Counted from the stretch's first letter, positions 20,898-31,654 are shown. The stretch: DNA of 64,000 nucleotides from Pegoplata infirma (GCA_963921195.1 OY992536.1:235264023-235328022); one strand, 5' to 3'. Program-made: numbers and translations. The notes: generated by a model not told the origin, from the letters alone.

Positions 20898-23345
20898 TTT
20901 AGCTTTTTTTGTTACAATGGGACAAATCCAGCTCAAACCACACAGCATTCGGATTTGTCACCTTCGATTTAAATAAAATTTGCCAAATATATTGCAAATG
21001 GATAGTGTTCCTAAAATCACTACCTTTCTGGCTCCAAAACCTTTCGGTTTTCGAAATATGGCGTCTTGAAAATTGGCAAAAACGTCAAATTTTCAATAAG
21101 GTGCGCATACAAAGTCACCCATAACTTTAAAACTATAAAACCCACAATTACCAAATAGGTACCATTTGAAAGCTGAAAGGATTACCTTATAATTGGCATG
21201 CACAATTTTTTCTTGTAACGAAAGGTCAATGGTCATATTTCAAGGTCTAATGTTCAAAGACCTATATCTTAAAATCCGACATTTTTAAAATTCTCAAAAA
21301 AATATATGATAACAATCAAGTCTTTCCCTACATTTGTATCAAAATTTCAGGGTGGACACTCATATGGTTCCAAAGTTACAGAGGAAAACGTGCTTGAAGT
21401 CAAGATTTTCTCACACACACAAAGCAGCATAGCATGCTAGCATGCTGCTAGCAGTAAACAAACAAAGGGACGGACCTAAAAACTGAACCCATTATTTATT
21501 AATATTTCGACCTCCTGAATTTGATTTCAGAATCAAAACTGAATTTTATCGTAGGGTTTTCTTGTTTTCTACAAGGAAAATCTTCAAAGTGAACATACAT
21601 AACGTCGCTGCGCCTAAAAATGGAGTCATGTGTTTTTTAATTTTTTTCAAAGAGGCCCAAGAAACAGCCTCATTTGGTCCTTTCGGAATACTTTTTAGAA
21701 GTCAACTAAAAAATGGAGTCATGTGTTTTTAAATTTTTTTCAAAGAGGCCCAAGAAACAGCCTCATTTGGTCCTTTCGGAATACTTTTTAGAAGTCAACT
21801 TTTAATCAGCATGCTATTTATAATATTGGTTAAATATTTATGTCAAGTCTTTTTCATAAAAGTACCACTAGAGAACCAAATTTGGCTGTTTCTTGGGCCT
21901 CTTCAGAAAAATATTTTTAACACATGACTCTATTTTTAGGCGCAGCGACGATATTTTCTTTGAAATTTATGCCCATGAAAGACAACAAATATCTAACATC
22001 GACCTGTCTGAGCTTATTGGTCTTCATTTAGTTTTAAAGGGTTAAACGGGAGTCAAAAATGACAGATTTTTAGTAATTTTAACTTTTAGGTACAATGATG
22101 CCACTTATATCAGATCCGTTTCATTTGAAAAAAAAAATGTTGGCGTCTATTTGAGACATTTTATTTGTTGCATAATTGTTTTTGTTAAAAATGTATAGTT
22201 TTTGGTAAACTTTATAGTTTTTGTAAAACAAATTCATTGTTGGTACTATTTTCTATTTAAATTAAGCAATCACATGAATTTTTTATTGGCAGTTTTTCTT
22301 ACAGGTCGGGTTTCATCCGAATTTAAAAAAAAATATCTTTATTAGTGTGTCCAAAATAAAATAAGGCAAAAATTCAAAGAAGTTCGAAACATTAGTGATT
22401 TCATTTCTAAACCATTTTTATGCTTGATTATATTCTTGTTTATGAGCTTTATTCCGCTTTGAACATACGGTTCCCCCACTCCATTCCTATTTTCCTACTA
22501 TGGAAGAATATAGGTTTCGAATGAAACCGATCTGTTATATGTGGCATCAATATAAAGTACCTAAACTTTAAAATAACTGAAAATGGGTAATTTTTAACCG
22601 CGTTTAACCTGAATTTAGGCCGACAAGCTCAACCTGGTTGATTTTAGATTTATTTTTTCTAGCTTGTGTATAAATTTAAAAGAAATCAGGTATGTTCACT
22701 TTCAAGGACTTTCCTTGTAAAAGAACAAGAAAACCCCTACAATATAACCCAAAATACATAAAAAGTATTAAGCCTTGTTCTAGGCCCGCACCTTTGTTTA
22801 CGACTATGTATGTATATTGTTTTGTTTGTGCAATATTTTTTATATGAACTCGTAGAAAAAACCTTGCCTTCGAGCACGTTTTCTTCTGTAACTTTGGAAC
22901 CATATGAGTGTCCACCCTGAAATTTTGATACAAATGTAGAGAAAGACTTGATTGTTATCATATATTTTTTTGAGAATTTTAAAAATATCGGATTTTGAGA
23001 TATAGGTCTTTGAACATTTGACCTTGAAATATGACCTTTGACCTTTCGTTACAAGAAAAAATTGTGCATGCCACTTATAAGGTAATCCTTTCAGCTTTCA
23101 AATGGTACCTATTTGGTCATTGTGGGTTTTATAGTTTTAAAGTTATGGGTGACTTTGTATGTGCACCTTTTTGAAAATTTGACGTTTTTGCTAAAAATTT
23201 TTGGAGCCTGTAAGGTAATCATTTTATGAAAACAACGCATGTGAAATATTTTTTGCGAATTTCATTAAAATCGGAGGTGACAAATCCGAAAATCACAGTT
23301 TTCTGTGCGGTTTGGCATGGAATCACCCAATGTGGAAAAAGTATT
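20898..23345. repeat. 2.4-kb palindromic element (long inverted repeat)
   Basis: The left arm, 20898-22130 (less the insertion below), is complementary to the right arm, 22440-23345. Shared blocks include GGATTTGTCACC, TTGGCATGCACAATTTTTTC, GGTGGACACTCATATGGTTC and AAAGTGAACATAC. The axis lies near 22290, with a ~300-bp loop. The outer ends pair as ACAATGGG/CCCAATGT, and the right end carries GGTTTGGCATGGAATCACCC, the end motif shared with other foldbacks here. Several 60-85 codon frames in the arms have no family motif. Arms differ at perhaps a tenth of positions and by indels. Likely a non-autonomous foldback transposon. Confidence 0.88.
21603..21950. mobile_element. Small inverted-repeat element inserted in the palindrome arm
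   Basis: Ends are CGTCGCTGCGCCTAAAAAT and its complement AGGCGCAGCGACG. The complementary right arm lacks this block: GTGAACATAC there runs straight into CTGATTTCTTTTAAATTTAT, whereas in the left arm the element separates GTGAACATAC from ATTTTCTTTGAAATTTATG. So it inserted after the palindrome formed. Inside, a ~90-bp segment with AATGGAGTCATGTG and CAAAGAGGCCCAAGAAACAG is duplicated in tandem (about 21619-21705 and 21713-21799), then occurs once inverted (about 21880-21935). A 3-bp ATA duplication is possible but not compelling. Confidence 0.85.
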
Positions 23346-23363
23346 TGAATATTATAAGCTCAT

Positions 23364-23418
23364 GTGTTTGTGTACGTGTGTGTGTGTATGTTTGTATGTG
23401 TGTATGTGTGTCTGTGTA
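23364..23418 (+). repeat. TG-rich microsatellite
   Basis: Imperfect TG/TATG run. It makes a Cys/Val open reading frame (23305-23505) that is not a gene. Confidence 0.9.
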
Positions 23419-23639
23419 TTGTTAAGTATCGGAATTTTTTCGTTGTTCATTTTCCGTTTTCTATTCTATTTTCCTAAAGAAGGTATTGAAGCGTATAATT
23501 ATTGAGTTTTTTTCGAATATTTTCTTTCTTCCTTCTCCAGCCATATCGTAACATTTGTAATTGTATACTTACGTCTCTCTCTTACTTTTAGAATTGATTT
23601 ATAAATTATATACAAACATATTAAATCATTTATATTAGG

Positions 23640-23720
23640 AACTAGCTGTATTGTACCCGACATGGCACGGGTTAAAACAAAATATTATATAATGAACGAT
23701 AGTTTTTAAAGCCTATTTAA
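23640..23720 (+). repeat. Relic with ACTAGCTG...TACCCGACATGGCACGGG start
   Basis: AACTAGCTGTATTGTACCCG followed by a GGCACGGG-type patch resembles the start of the 1978-bp unit (ACTAGCAGAGTACCCGGC). It is a short end fragment only. Confidence 0.5.
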
Positions 23721-24066
23721 AATATTTTTTAAGTGTTGATATTACTCATACGCATACGTTATATACACCATTATTGTATAAAATTAGATTAGGGCAATCT
23801 TTAAAATTTGATTTCTCGAAAACAAGGCAAAACACATCTCTGAAAATTTCGGAACAGATAGAAAAGCATTTTTACAATTTTTTTCAAAATTAAAAAAAAA
23901 ATAAAATTGCGGCATGTTTTTTGATAAATAAAGTTTAAGTTTAAATTTGAATAATTCAGAACTTCTTCTGAAAATGTTCAAATTTTTAATCAATAGCGTA
24001 TACAAAAATCTATAAAAAACTTTAATTTTAAAGACTTTAATGTGTTTCATTAAATTTACACAAATA
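23721..24066. other. AT-rich non-coding sequence
   Basis: A 110-codon minus-strand frame (23784-24116) is Phe/Lys/Ile/Tyr-rich and without motifs, and runs into the MITE that starts at 24067. I see no gene. Confidence 0.4.
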
Positions 24067-24292
24067 CCCGAGTAAAATTTTTTATATGAAGCAATATATA
24101 ATGATATATAATACAATATATATTTATACGCAATTTAATCTGAATAATTGTGGATGTTTTAATTGAATAATGCGTGTGGATGTTTTATCTGAATAATTGT
24201 GGGTAATTTAATCTGAATAATTGTGGATGTTTTTGCAGTAAAAAAGATCAACGTGTATAAAATATGATTCGATTTCATCCGAGTTTTAACCA
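24067..24292 (+). mobile_element. AT-rich CCCGAGTAAAA MITE, partial copy
   Basis: Matches the first ~160 bp of 39019-39715 (ATATAATGATAT, ATTTATACGCAATTT, ATTTCATCCGAGTTTT). A ~25-bp ATCTGAATAATTGTGG unit is expanded to three or four copies (24140-24235). It stops where another copy begins. Confidence 0.75.
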
Positions 24293-24896
24293 CCCGAGCA
24301 AAAAAGTTATGATATAATCACATATGTTAATATATAATTATATAAATTTATATTTATATATGGTTATGCATGAACTTTGATATGGACATATTAGTTTATA
24401 TATGTCATTGTATATGTCCTTATTTTTTAATATGATAACATACATACTCATATCAATTTATATACCGATCTATATGAAATTAGATATGACATATAAGGTC
24501 GGGAATTTTTGGATATGGCAGATAAAAATATATATGATTTAATTTATAATTATATCCCGAAAAAATTTTTCAAAATTTTCTAAGTCCCGAACAATTTAAA
24601 AAAATTAAAAAATTTTCAAGTCCTAAAAAATGTTATGAAAATTTTCCAAAGTCCCGGACACAAAATTTTTTTGGCAATTTTTTTAAGTAAAAAAATTATT
24701 AAAAATGTTTTTGGAGAAATTTTATGTTTTTGAAAAATTTTTAAGTTCCGAAAAAATGTTTTTAAATTTTCTAAGACACAAACATTTTTTGGAATTTTTA
24801 AATCCCGTTAAAATGATTTTAGAAAACAAAATTGACAAATTTTTAGTAAAAAAAATTCCGAAGAATGCAATAAAAACTCTTCTAATTGATAATGTA

Positions 24897-25560
24897 TCCA
24901 TCTGAGACTTTTTCGATAGGAAAAATGTCTCAAATGCTCTGTAGAAAAAATGTCTGAGAATCTGAGACATTTTCTATAGGAAAAATGTTGAAGAATCTGA
25001 GACTTTTTCTAAAGGAAAAATGTCTTAGTATTTGAAACTTTTTCTATACGAAAAATGTCTAAGAATCTGAGACTTTTTCTATAGGAAAAATGTCTAAGAA
25101 TTTTACACTTTTGCTATAGGAAAATTTTCTCTGAATCCGAGAATTTTTCTTTAGGAAAAATGTTTTAGAATCTAAGACTTTTTTATACGGCTTTCTTTTT
25201 AAAATGGTCTCAGAATCTGAATTATTTTTCTTATAGAAAAAGCGAAGATTTTCTCAGAATCTAAAACTTTTTGAGTAGAATGTTTCAGAATCTGAGAACA
25301 TGTGCTAGACTAGAAATATCTCAGATTCTGGGAAAATATCTTACAATCGGAGTCTTTTCTTTTGAAAAAGTATTTTATGAATATGTTTATAGAATCATTT
25401 TCTAAAGTGACTTTTTCTCGAGAAACGTTTTCCATTGGAAATATGGTTTAGAGTCTTTGACGTTTTCTGTAACAAAAACTGTCTTTACTGGAAATTGTCA
25501 TGCATCTAAGACTTTTCTTTGAAAAAAAAAATCTTTGAAAAAAAAACAAACATGAAGAAT
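24897..25560. repeat. Degenerate ~35-bp tandem array (AATCTGAGACTTTTTCTATAG type)
   Basis: About fifteen units of ~35 bp with AAGAATCTGAGACTTTTTC and TATAGGAAAAATGTCT. This is the same family as the arrays at 4190-6230, with GGAAAAATGTC replacing GAAAAAGTC. Unit identity falls toward 25560. Confidence 0.8.
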
Positions 25561-25639
25561 CTGATTGTGTTACATTTAGTTCAAGGAAAAGATCGAGAAA
25601 AATTCTCAACAGGTGCTGTTATATAAATTTTTTGTAAAA

Positions 25640-25698
25640 AAAAAAAATTTAAAAAAATCTTGGGCCCCTACCGAAATAAAATCCTGGATACGCCCCTG
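25640..25698 (-). mobile_element. DNA-transposon terminus CAGGGGCGTATCCAGG
   Basis: On the minus strand, 25698 reads inward as CAGGGGCGTATCCAGGATTT followed by GGTAGGGGCCCAAGATTTTT. Ends of this type are common on DNA transposons in many animals, but superfamily cannot be set from one end. No matching second end was found to the left. Confidence 0.55.
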
Positions 25699-25740
25699 AT
25701 AGCATATATGATTATATCAGATATTTTTTAATCGGGTATT

Positions 25741-26354
25741 GAAATAAAAATACTCAGGCGAAAAATGCTGATATTATCAATATTTGACCATGCCTACAAA
25801 GCCTACTATTTGAAAAAAAAAAAAAATATATTTGAGTTATTTAATAGTGCCCTAAGGGCGAATACTCTGCAATTGATTTCATATTGACACGACATAACTT
25901 CGGTTCAGGAATTTTTCGCTGATTGCGGAACCGACATACAAACCAACACTTAGATTTATAATATTAATAGGGACGTAAAAAATAAGTGTACATTTGTATG
26001 TGTGTTAAAAAAAAATTATGACCTAATAAAAGTTTATATGTATTTGGTGTGTCATATAAACACATGCATATAATGATTAGATATAAAAAAAAATATTTAA
26101 AAATTAAAAGATTTAAATGTTTTATATATATAGATTTCACTGTTTAATAGAGAGTATATACGAATATTAGGTGTATCGTGTTTATTTTTTGAGACGAAAG
26201 GTTCGAAAATGTTTCTGTTGGGATTCCGTTGGGTCCAGACCCCATAGAGCCCCAGTGGGGTCCCCAGATGTGTAAAGCTAAATTTTAACATATTTTTCTT
26301 ATAGTGTTTTCATTTGAAAATCCCATCTGCTCTTCTCTATCTCGTACTTCCCCT
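25741..26354. other. Non-coding, with a fragment of the GGACCCCATTGGG MITE core at 26210-26275
   Basis: 26210-26275 reads TTCCGTTGGGTCCAGACCCC, then CAGTGGGGTCCCCAGATGTG, echoing the central part of the TACACTCAAAAAA MITEs. 25750-25820 echoes the inner arm of the 6.2-9.0 kb palindrome. Nothing else recognised. Confidence 0.45.
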
Positions 26355-26430
26355 TACAAGTTAGCCTATGAAGCAGTAGATCATGGGTTCGATTCCCACC
26401 ACAACCCTTGGTCGATTTTGCAACAACGGG
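26355..26430 (+). repeat. tRNA-derived SINE-like sequence (copy 1)
   Basis: TGGGTTCGATTCCCA at 26384-26398 forms a T-arm with a canonical TTCGATT loop (RNA polymerase III B box). Upstream AGCCTATGAAGCAG and downstream CCCTTGGTCGATTTTGCAAC match the minus strand of 51655-51757 in the same order, so both belong to one tRNA-derived family. The 5' half is poorly tRNA-like here. Confidence 0.7.
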
Positions 26431-26631
26431 ACGACGGACATTGTTTTCAGTTCTCGATTAGGTTGGAATTATTAAGAAAAAAATTATTAGAAATTAAATG
26501 ATTAACAATAAATAAAACATTTGATCATGGTACCAAAAATTATTATAGTATTATAGTTTTCTAGAGATTTAATAAAGTCTAACCAAGGGTCTTCAAATTT
26601 TTCTAATTTTTTGTACACTTAAATAAAACAT
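26431..26631. other. Short non-coding spacer
   Basis: AT-rich, no recognised feature. Confidence 0.4.
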
Positions 26632-26892
26632 ACACACAAAAAAATTTTTTTCCATGAACGATTTTCATAGTATTTATGAACAAATTCATACAATTTATTA
26701 CTTTTTCATAATATTTATAAACTTTTTCATAGTATTTATGAATAAATCATAATATGTGAAATTTAAGAATTTTTAACATTTTTCATAAATTGTATGAAAA
26801 AGTTTATAAATATTATGAAAAAGTAATAAATTGTATGAATTTGTTCATAAATACTATAAAAATCGGTCATGGAAAAAAATTTTTTGTGTGTA
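26632..26892. mobile_element. 261-bp foldback MITE with TACACACAAAAAAA ends
   Basis: The ends TACACACAAAAAAATTTTTT and TTTTTTGTGTGTA are inverted, followed by TTCCATGAACGATTTTCATA and its near-complement. The arms are ~105 bp and full of CATAATATTTATAA words; the loop is ~30 bp. Terminal TA fits a Tc1/mariner-type target. Confidence 0.9.
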
Positions 26893-27122
26893 TCCATTTT
26901 TAGTTTTTTAAATTAAAAAAAATGCGATTTGTCGCGAATTTAATTTTCATCATAACTTGAAAAAATTATAAACTATACAACTTTGAAGAGCCATATCTTC
27001 AAAAGTATTTATCTGATTTTTCATTCAAAGTGCATTTGAATCTATACAGAAAATAATATCGTATATTTTATTTTAATTAAAATTTTAATTGTTTTTTAAT
27101 TTAGTATCAATTAGTGTTTATA

Positions 27123-27247
27123 AACCGGTTAACCGAAAAACCGAATTTTTCCCAAAATTTCGGTTTTTTTGCAAACCGGTTAACCGGAATTGAAAATTTC
27201 CAGTGCACCGAAAACCGTTTTTTTTTTCTGTCGGTTAACCGGTTTCT
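27123..27247. repeat. AACCGGTTAACCG low-complexity repeat
   Basis: Clustered, partly palindromic AACCGGTTAACCG, AAAACCG and TTTCGGTTTTT words in otherwise AT-rich DNA. Confidence 0.8.
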
Positions 27248-27705
27248 TTAAATACATGCAAAACGGATTATTTTAGCAATTATTAAGGGTTTTTACTTAT
27301 TTTTTTATGACATTTTCAAAATTTCGTTAAAAAAACCTTGAAAATCCGTGGGAAAGAAAGTCTAAAATATTTTTTATCTACAAGAAACAATTTTCCAAAT
27401 AGGGATTTTATTCAGAATCTGGTAAATATTAAAAATTCACATTGTTGTAATCAAGTTTTGGGCACTTTCATTGAAAACTTTATAAGTGACTGTTAACCAG
27501 ATAGTAAAATTCCTGTTAATTGAGAGAATGCCATTAAAAGAACATCGAAATAAAATACGGTACTGCAATTTACAACGAAGTGATGTATTTTTTAAATAAA
27601 ACCAATAAAAGTTAAATTAAAGCCCCGAAGAATATGGGGAAATAAAAGCACCGTTTTTAAATACCGCTTAATATAATTAATTGTTTAATTAAATTTTTAA
27701 ATTTT

Positions 27706-28231
27706 TATACCCTCCACTTAGTGATAGAGGGTATATATAAGTTTGTCATTCCGTTTGTAACTCATCGAAATATCGGTCTGGGACCCCATAAAGTATATAT
27801 ATTCATGATGCCCGATCGATTTTAAGACATTCTAGCGATGTCCGTCTGTCCGTCTGTCTGTCTGTCTGTGGAAAATGCTGTCGCGGACAAAATATTGCAC
27901 AGGGATGACTGAAACTTAACATATTTATTGGAAGTTCTCCCGAGAAGTTTTGTATTGCATTTGAGCGATATCGGTTCAGCGGTTTAAAAGTTATGAACGA
28001 AAATGTAAAAACACGTAAACAAGTATGAACATATTTTTTGACAAAAAAAGAAAAAAATCGCGGATTTTTTTTTGCCAAAATTTTTTTCCGCGGAAATTTT
28101 TTTTCAAAAAAATTTTTTTTTTTTTTTTTCAAAAGTAATTTCCTTTTAATTAAAGTTTTTTGCAATAATCTTTTTGAAATTGTGGAGGGTATCACTGCAT
28201 TCGGCAAGGCCGAATTTAGTTTTTTACTTGT
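27706..28231 (+). mobile_element. Fly TACCCTCC repeat, copy a
   Basis: Starts TATACCCTCCACTTAGTGAT and runs through GTCATTCCGTTTGTAACTC, ACCCCATAAAGTATATATA and a TCCG/TCTG microsatellite. It ends with GGAGGGTATCACTGC, the hairpin TTCGGCAAGGCCGAA and CTTGTTTT. The ends are TATACCCTCC and GGAGGGTAT, inverted. It lies in a T-run with no visible target duplication. A hairpin near the 3' end, a central microsatellite, T-rich insertion sites and the absence of coding capacity suggest a Helentron-associated (DINE-1-like) element. That class is my inference. Confidence 0.85.
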
Positions 28232-28924
28232 TTTAATTAATATTTTAATCGTTTTTTTTAGTTTAACATTAATTAAATATTTAATTAATATAATTAATTG
28301 TTTAGTTAAATTTTTAGCTTTACTTATTTTTTTTGGTTTTATCTTGCATTGTTTTACTTACAAAAACAAATACAGAAGTATAAACAGTTTGTTGAAAGTT
28401 TTTTATTTATCATATAGATTTTTGAATTCTCATTTTGTTTATAGTTTTATGTGTATGTTTATAAAAGGTTTATACCTAACCTTATAGAATTGACTCACTG
28501 ACTATGTCTTTACGGCATAAATATATTTGGTAAAGTTTGAAAAAAAAAAAAATTTTAAACCTTTTTATTTAAAAAAAAATATTTTTTTTAAATTATTTAT
28601 ATTTTTAAAAATTCATTGTTTTTTTTTAATTTATACAAATAAAATTTTAATTTGGTTCAAAATTTTTTTAATTAAATTTTTAATTTATATAATTAAAATT
28701 TTATTTTTTTTTTAATTATTTTAAAATTTGTAATTTATAGTATTAAATTTTTAATTAGCTAAATATCCATTTATTTTTAATTAACGACATACAAATATCT
28801 TTAATTAATATGCGAGTTTTAGTGATTTGTTCGGATTTAATTAATTTTTTAATTAAATCTACGAATTTTTTAATTAATTTTTTTTATTTTTTTCTGTGTT
28901 ATTATTGTTTGTCTTTTTATACCG

Positions 28925-29110
28925 AAGCATTCAACTCTGTAAAATGATTTGGACAAAAAAACTGTTAATTTACAGAGTTTATAGTAAAATTTTTTGTTAA
29001 ATAAAGCACCATTTAACAAAGAAAGCTGTGTAAATTTACATATTTTTGCAAAATGCATTTGATGCAACAAAAATTATCAGAAAAAAAATCTGTATATTTA
29101 CAGAGTTTAC
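28925..29110. repeat. CTCTGTAAATTTACAGAGT-type repeat
   Basis: Repeated AATTTACAGAGTTTA and CTGTGTAAATTTACA words in both orientations. Short relatives lie at 45490-45545 (ACTCTGTTAAATTACAG). Overlapping frames here are not genes. Confidence 0.55.
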
Positions 29111-29728
29111 TTAAATGCATGTTATTTTGGAAATTTTTTATAAGATTTCTGAAAACATTTTTTTTTTTTTTTGTTTTTTGTATAACTTTTATTGGCACTT
29201 TTTTAGTTTTTTTTTTTTTTTTTCTTAAAAAAGAAAATGAGATAAAATTATGGTGTTTGGTATCAAAAAAAATTTACTCTAAACAGTATTTTTACATGAA
29301 ATTGTGCGATTTGGCATGGAATACCCCATACATACTCAATTGGGTCTAGGATCGACATTTCAATATGTTGCAAATGAAATAATAGACTTATACATAACCT
29401 CTGCTTTTAAACAAATATTATAAATATTTGTACTTTAAATTTTTTATTATCAAAAATCTTAATGAAATGTTCGCCCTTTCGCAATTGTTAATGCACGACA
29501 ATAAAAAAATTGTTCATAAAGTGTTTATAAATTCTCTGGCAAATATAATAATGACAAAAGCAATTATTTAATCACTATAATAAATTAATGGCGTAATTTA
29601 ATGACAAACAAAATGGTAGACATGAAAACAAACAAAAATAATAAAAGGACAGCTTAAGTATAGTAAAAACCGACCCTGTTTTACGCTCCACGCAAGTTAA
29701 TGTTATTATTATTTACATTATTATTTGT
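29111..29728. other. Non-coding; foldback-type end motif at 29303-29333
   Basis: GTGCGATTTGGCATGGAATA followed by CCCCATACATAC is the same end motif as at 2883, 23310, 9290 and 55450. No second end is visible nearby. The rest is poly-T and AT-rich sequence with chance frames. Confidence 0.5.
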
Positions 29729-29830
29729 ATCCACGCCCACAAATGGAGCTGTCTGAAAATCTAATCCAGTTGATATAAAAATGTTCATTTGTTTAACAAA
29801 AGTATACCCCCGTATTGTGGTTGGAGGGTC
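29729..29830 (-). repeat. TACCCTCC repeat fragment with internal deletion
   Basis: CCACGCCCACAAATGGAG and ATGTTCATTTGTTTAAC match the interior of the copy at 49856-50526 (50063-50180). GTATACCCCCGTATTGTGGT then GGAGGGT matches its far end (50497-50523). The sequence between has been deleted. Confidence 0.75.
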
Positions 29831-30299
29831 AAAAAAATCCAGGATGCCCTAATGAGCAAGTTTGCTAATGAGCATCTTTGCAAAAATGTAATGTTTTTCA
29901 CAAGAATTTTTCTTTTCCTGATTTGTTACAAACCGTATAATAAGTCTAGCAATATCATAAAATATTAATAACTCGGTGTATCTTGTAAAAAAAATAAGCA
30001 ACAATGACGTACTTAATTGTATAACAATAAAAAATGACGTTAACCATGGATACCTATAAGTCAGACTTTAAAAGAAGTAATTCACGGTTTATTTTACTTT
30101 TCCCCAAAAAGTAGGCAGTTCTTTGTATATAAACAAGTTTTTCGGTATACATTAGTTAGCCATTATTAGGGTTGAGATTTTAAAATTAAAAAAAAAAATA
30201 AATAAAAATGTGAACTTAAAAATAAAATGTGTGCAAAACCCGGTTTTCATACAAAAAAAAACTTCTTAAAAAACAAAAAAAACCGCCGGGTTTAAATAG
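29831..30299. other. Unique non-coding sequence
   Basis: No gene or clear repeat. A weak inverted pair AACCCGG/CCGGGTT (30238-30293) could mark a tiny foldback. Confidence 0.4.
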
Positions 30300-30389
30300 T
30301 ACACTCAAAAAAACCTTGTCAAATTGCTAGAAAAAGTCTCGTAGTCTTATTTTACCAATATTTGAAGTTTTCCTTGCTTTGTAACAAAT
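30300..30389 (+). mobile_element. Left end of a TTACAATTTT MITE (family T)
   Basis: TACACTCAAAAAAACCTTGT, then CTAGAAAAAGTCTCGTAGTC and ATTTTACCAATATTTGA, matches 38767-38840. The rest is displaced by the following foldback; TTGTAATATTACAATTTTCC at 31335 may be its continuation. Confidence 0.7.
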
Positions 30390-30390
30390 A

Positions 30391-31288
30391 ACACCGCTCA
30401 ACAAATCGAAGGTTTTTGACTCCGCTTTGAAGTTTGATACAAAATTTTTAAAGATTTTGACTCGCTAATTCCAAATCTGTTCTCCAAATTTTTCCATCAC
30501 GTCTAGAATTTTAATTATTCGCGGTTGAAAATGCGAAAAAACGCGATTTTTGCATTTTTGAAAGCCTGCACAGCAGCCACTGGGTGGAATAAAAATCTGG
30601 TATAAAGCGTTAGAGTAGAATTGACCTATGATCTCAAATATATGATCAAAAAAATTTGAAGTTGTTGTACTATTATTGGCCAAACATTAATTTTAAAAAA
30701 ACACTGTGAAAAAATTAGAAAAAGCACAATTTTTAAAAGGCTCTAAAACAAAAACCAGATGATCAATCTTTACTGTGATGAGCTTAAAATTTAGGCAAAA
30801 GTTTATTCTTTTTTATAGACTTTTAAACCCCTTAAAGATATCTTCCGGTTTGTACGAAAAATAACACAAAAAACCTAAATTTGTAAAATATTTATTTTTT
30901 TAGTTTTTCTTTGAAAAATATAAAAAAAACTAAGGTATCTATCTATCTACCTTATCTTTTTTACAAAAATTATAAATTTAACAGAGTCATTTTAAAACGC
31001 AAGTGTAACCCAACCAAATGCAATAATTATAAAAAAATTGTTTTCTATGTTGGAGACCAAAGACAAATTATACTTTTGCGCTTTATACCAGATTTGTATT
31101 CCACTCAATGGCTGCTATGCAGGCTTTCAAATACTGCAAAAATCGTAATTTTTCGCATTTTCAACCATGAATAACTAAAAATCTGGACGTGATGGACAAA
31201 TTTGGAGAACAGATTTGGAATCAGGAGATCAAAGTTTACTAAAATTTATCACCGGAATTCAAACCGGAAAATGAGTGTTGAGCGGTGT
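30391..31288. mobile_element. Foldback element with ACACCGCTCAACA ends
   Basis: Ends ACACCGCTCAACA and TGTTGAGCGGTGT are inverted. Arms of ~215 bp (30391-30610 and 31074-31288) pair through CCAAATCTGTTCTCCAAATT, TCAACCATGAATAAC/GTTGAAAATGCGAAA and CTGGTATAAAGCG. Frames of 72 and 87 codons inside have no motif. It probably sits within a family T MITE. Confidence 0.85.
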
Positions 31289-31654
31289 AATTTTCGATCG
31301 ACATTTAATTTTTTTTGTACTATTATAGTTTTTCTTGTAATATTACAATTTTCCAAGTTTTTTAGTATATATTTTCGACTTTCTTAATATTATTTCAGAC
31401 TTTTTTTGTTAAATACAATTTAAGAAAATATAGTTTTTTTTTACATTTTTCGCGCAAAACGTCAATTGAATAAAAAAACTTAGATACACGTGAATTTTAT
31501 TTTTATCCCTACTTTCTGACTAGAGTGAATTTTTTCTGGTGTGTAATTTTTTTATTGCATTTTTCGCGAAAACGCGAATTTATCTATAAAAACTGGAAAA
31601 TTTATTATTATTTTAGTTTGATCTTTAACGCTATATCATTAAAATCCCTTTGCT
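31289..31654. other. T-rich non-coding sequence
   Basis: Possible remnant of the family T MITE, otherwise nothing recognised. Confidence 0.35.

Larger units (their letters stand above)
24293..25740 (+). mobile_element. Second CCCGAG MITE start, filled with inserted sequence
   Basis: Starts CCCGAGCAAAAAAGTTATGA with AT-rich MITE sequence to about 24550. It resumes near 25700 as ATATATGATTATATCAGATA, ending ATCGGGTA at about 25740. The middle holds AAGTCCCGAACAA-type words, a short-period array (24897-25560) and a foreign transposon end at 25683-25698. Confidence 0.6.
27045..28897. mobile_element. TTAATT-rich element with CAGAAAAAAATA ends, carrying a nested insertion
   Basis: The left end, ACAGAAAATAATATCGTATA, matches the complement of 63850-63880. 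The right end, minus strand CACAGAAAAAAATAAAAAAA then TTCGTAGATTTAATT, matches 61392-61440 and 62928-62990. Inside, GGCATAAATATATTTGGTAA also occurs in relatives at 32640-33309 and in reverse at 61740-61765. A TACCCTCC repeat (27706-28231) interrupts it. Open frames at 28038-28715 are low-complexity Phe/Leu/Ile chains. Confidence 0.75.

Noticed and set aside
23305..23505. Cysteine-rich small protein (CVCVCL...)
   Set aside because: Encoded by a TG microsatellite at the edge of a palindrome; no signal peptide context or conserved spacing.
28038..28487. 149-codon frame resembling a membrane protein
   Set aside because: It crosses from a TACCCTCC repeat into TTAATT-rich element sequence. The hydrophobicity is due to poly-T.
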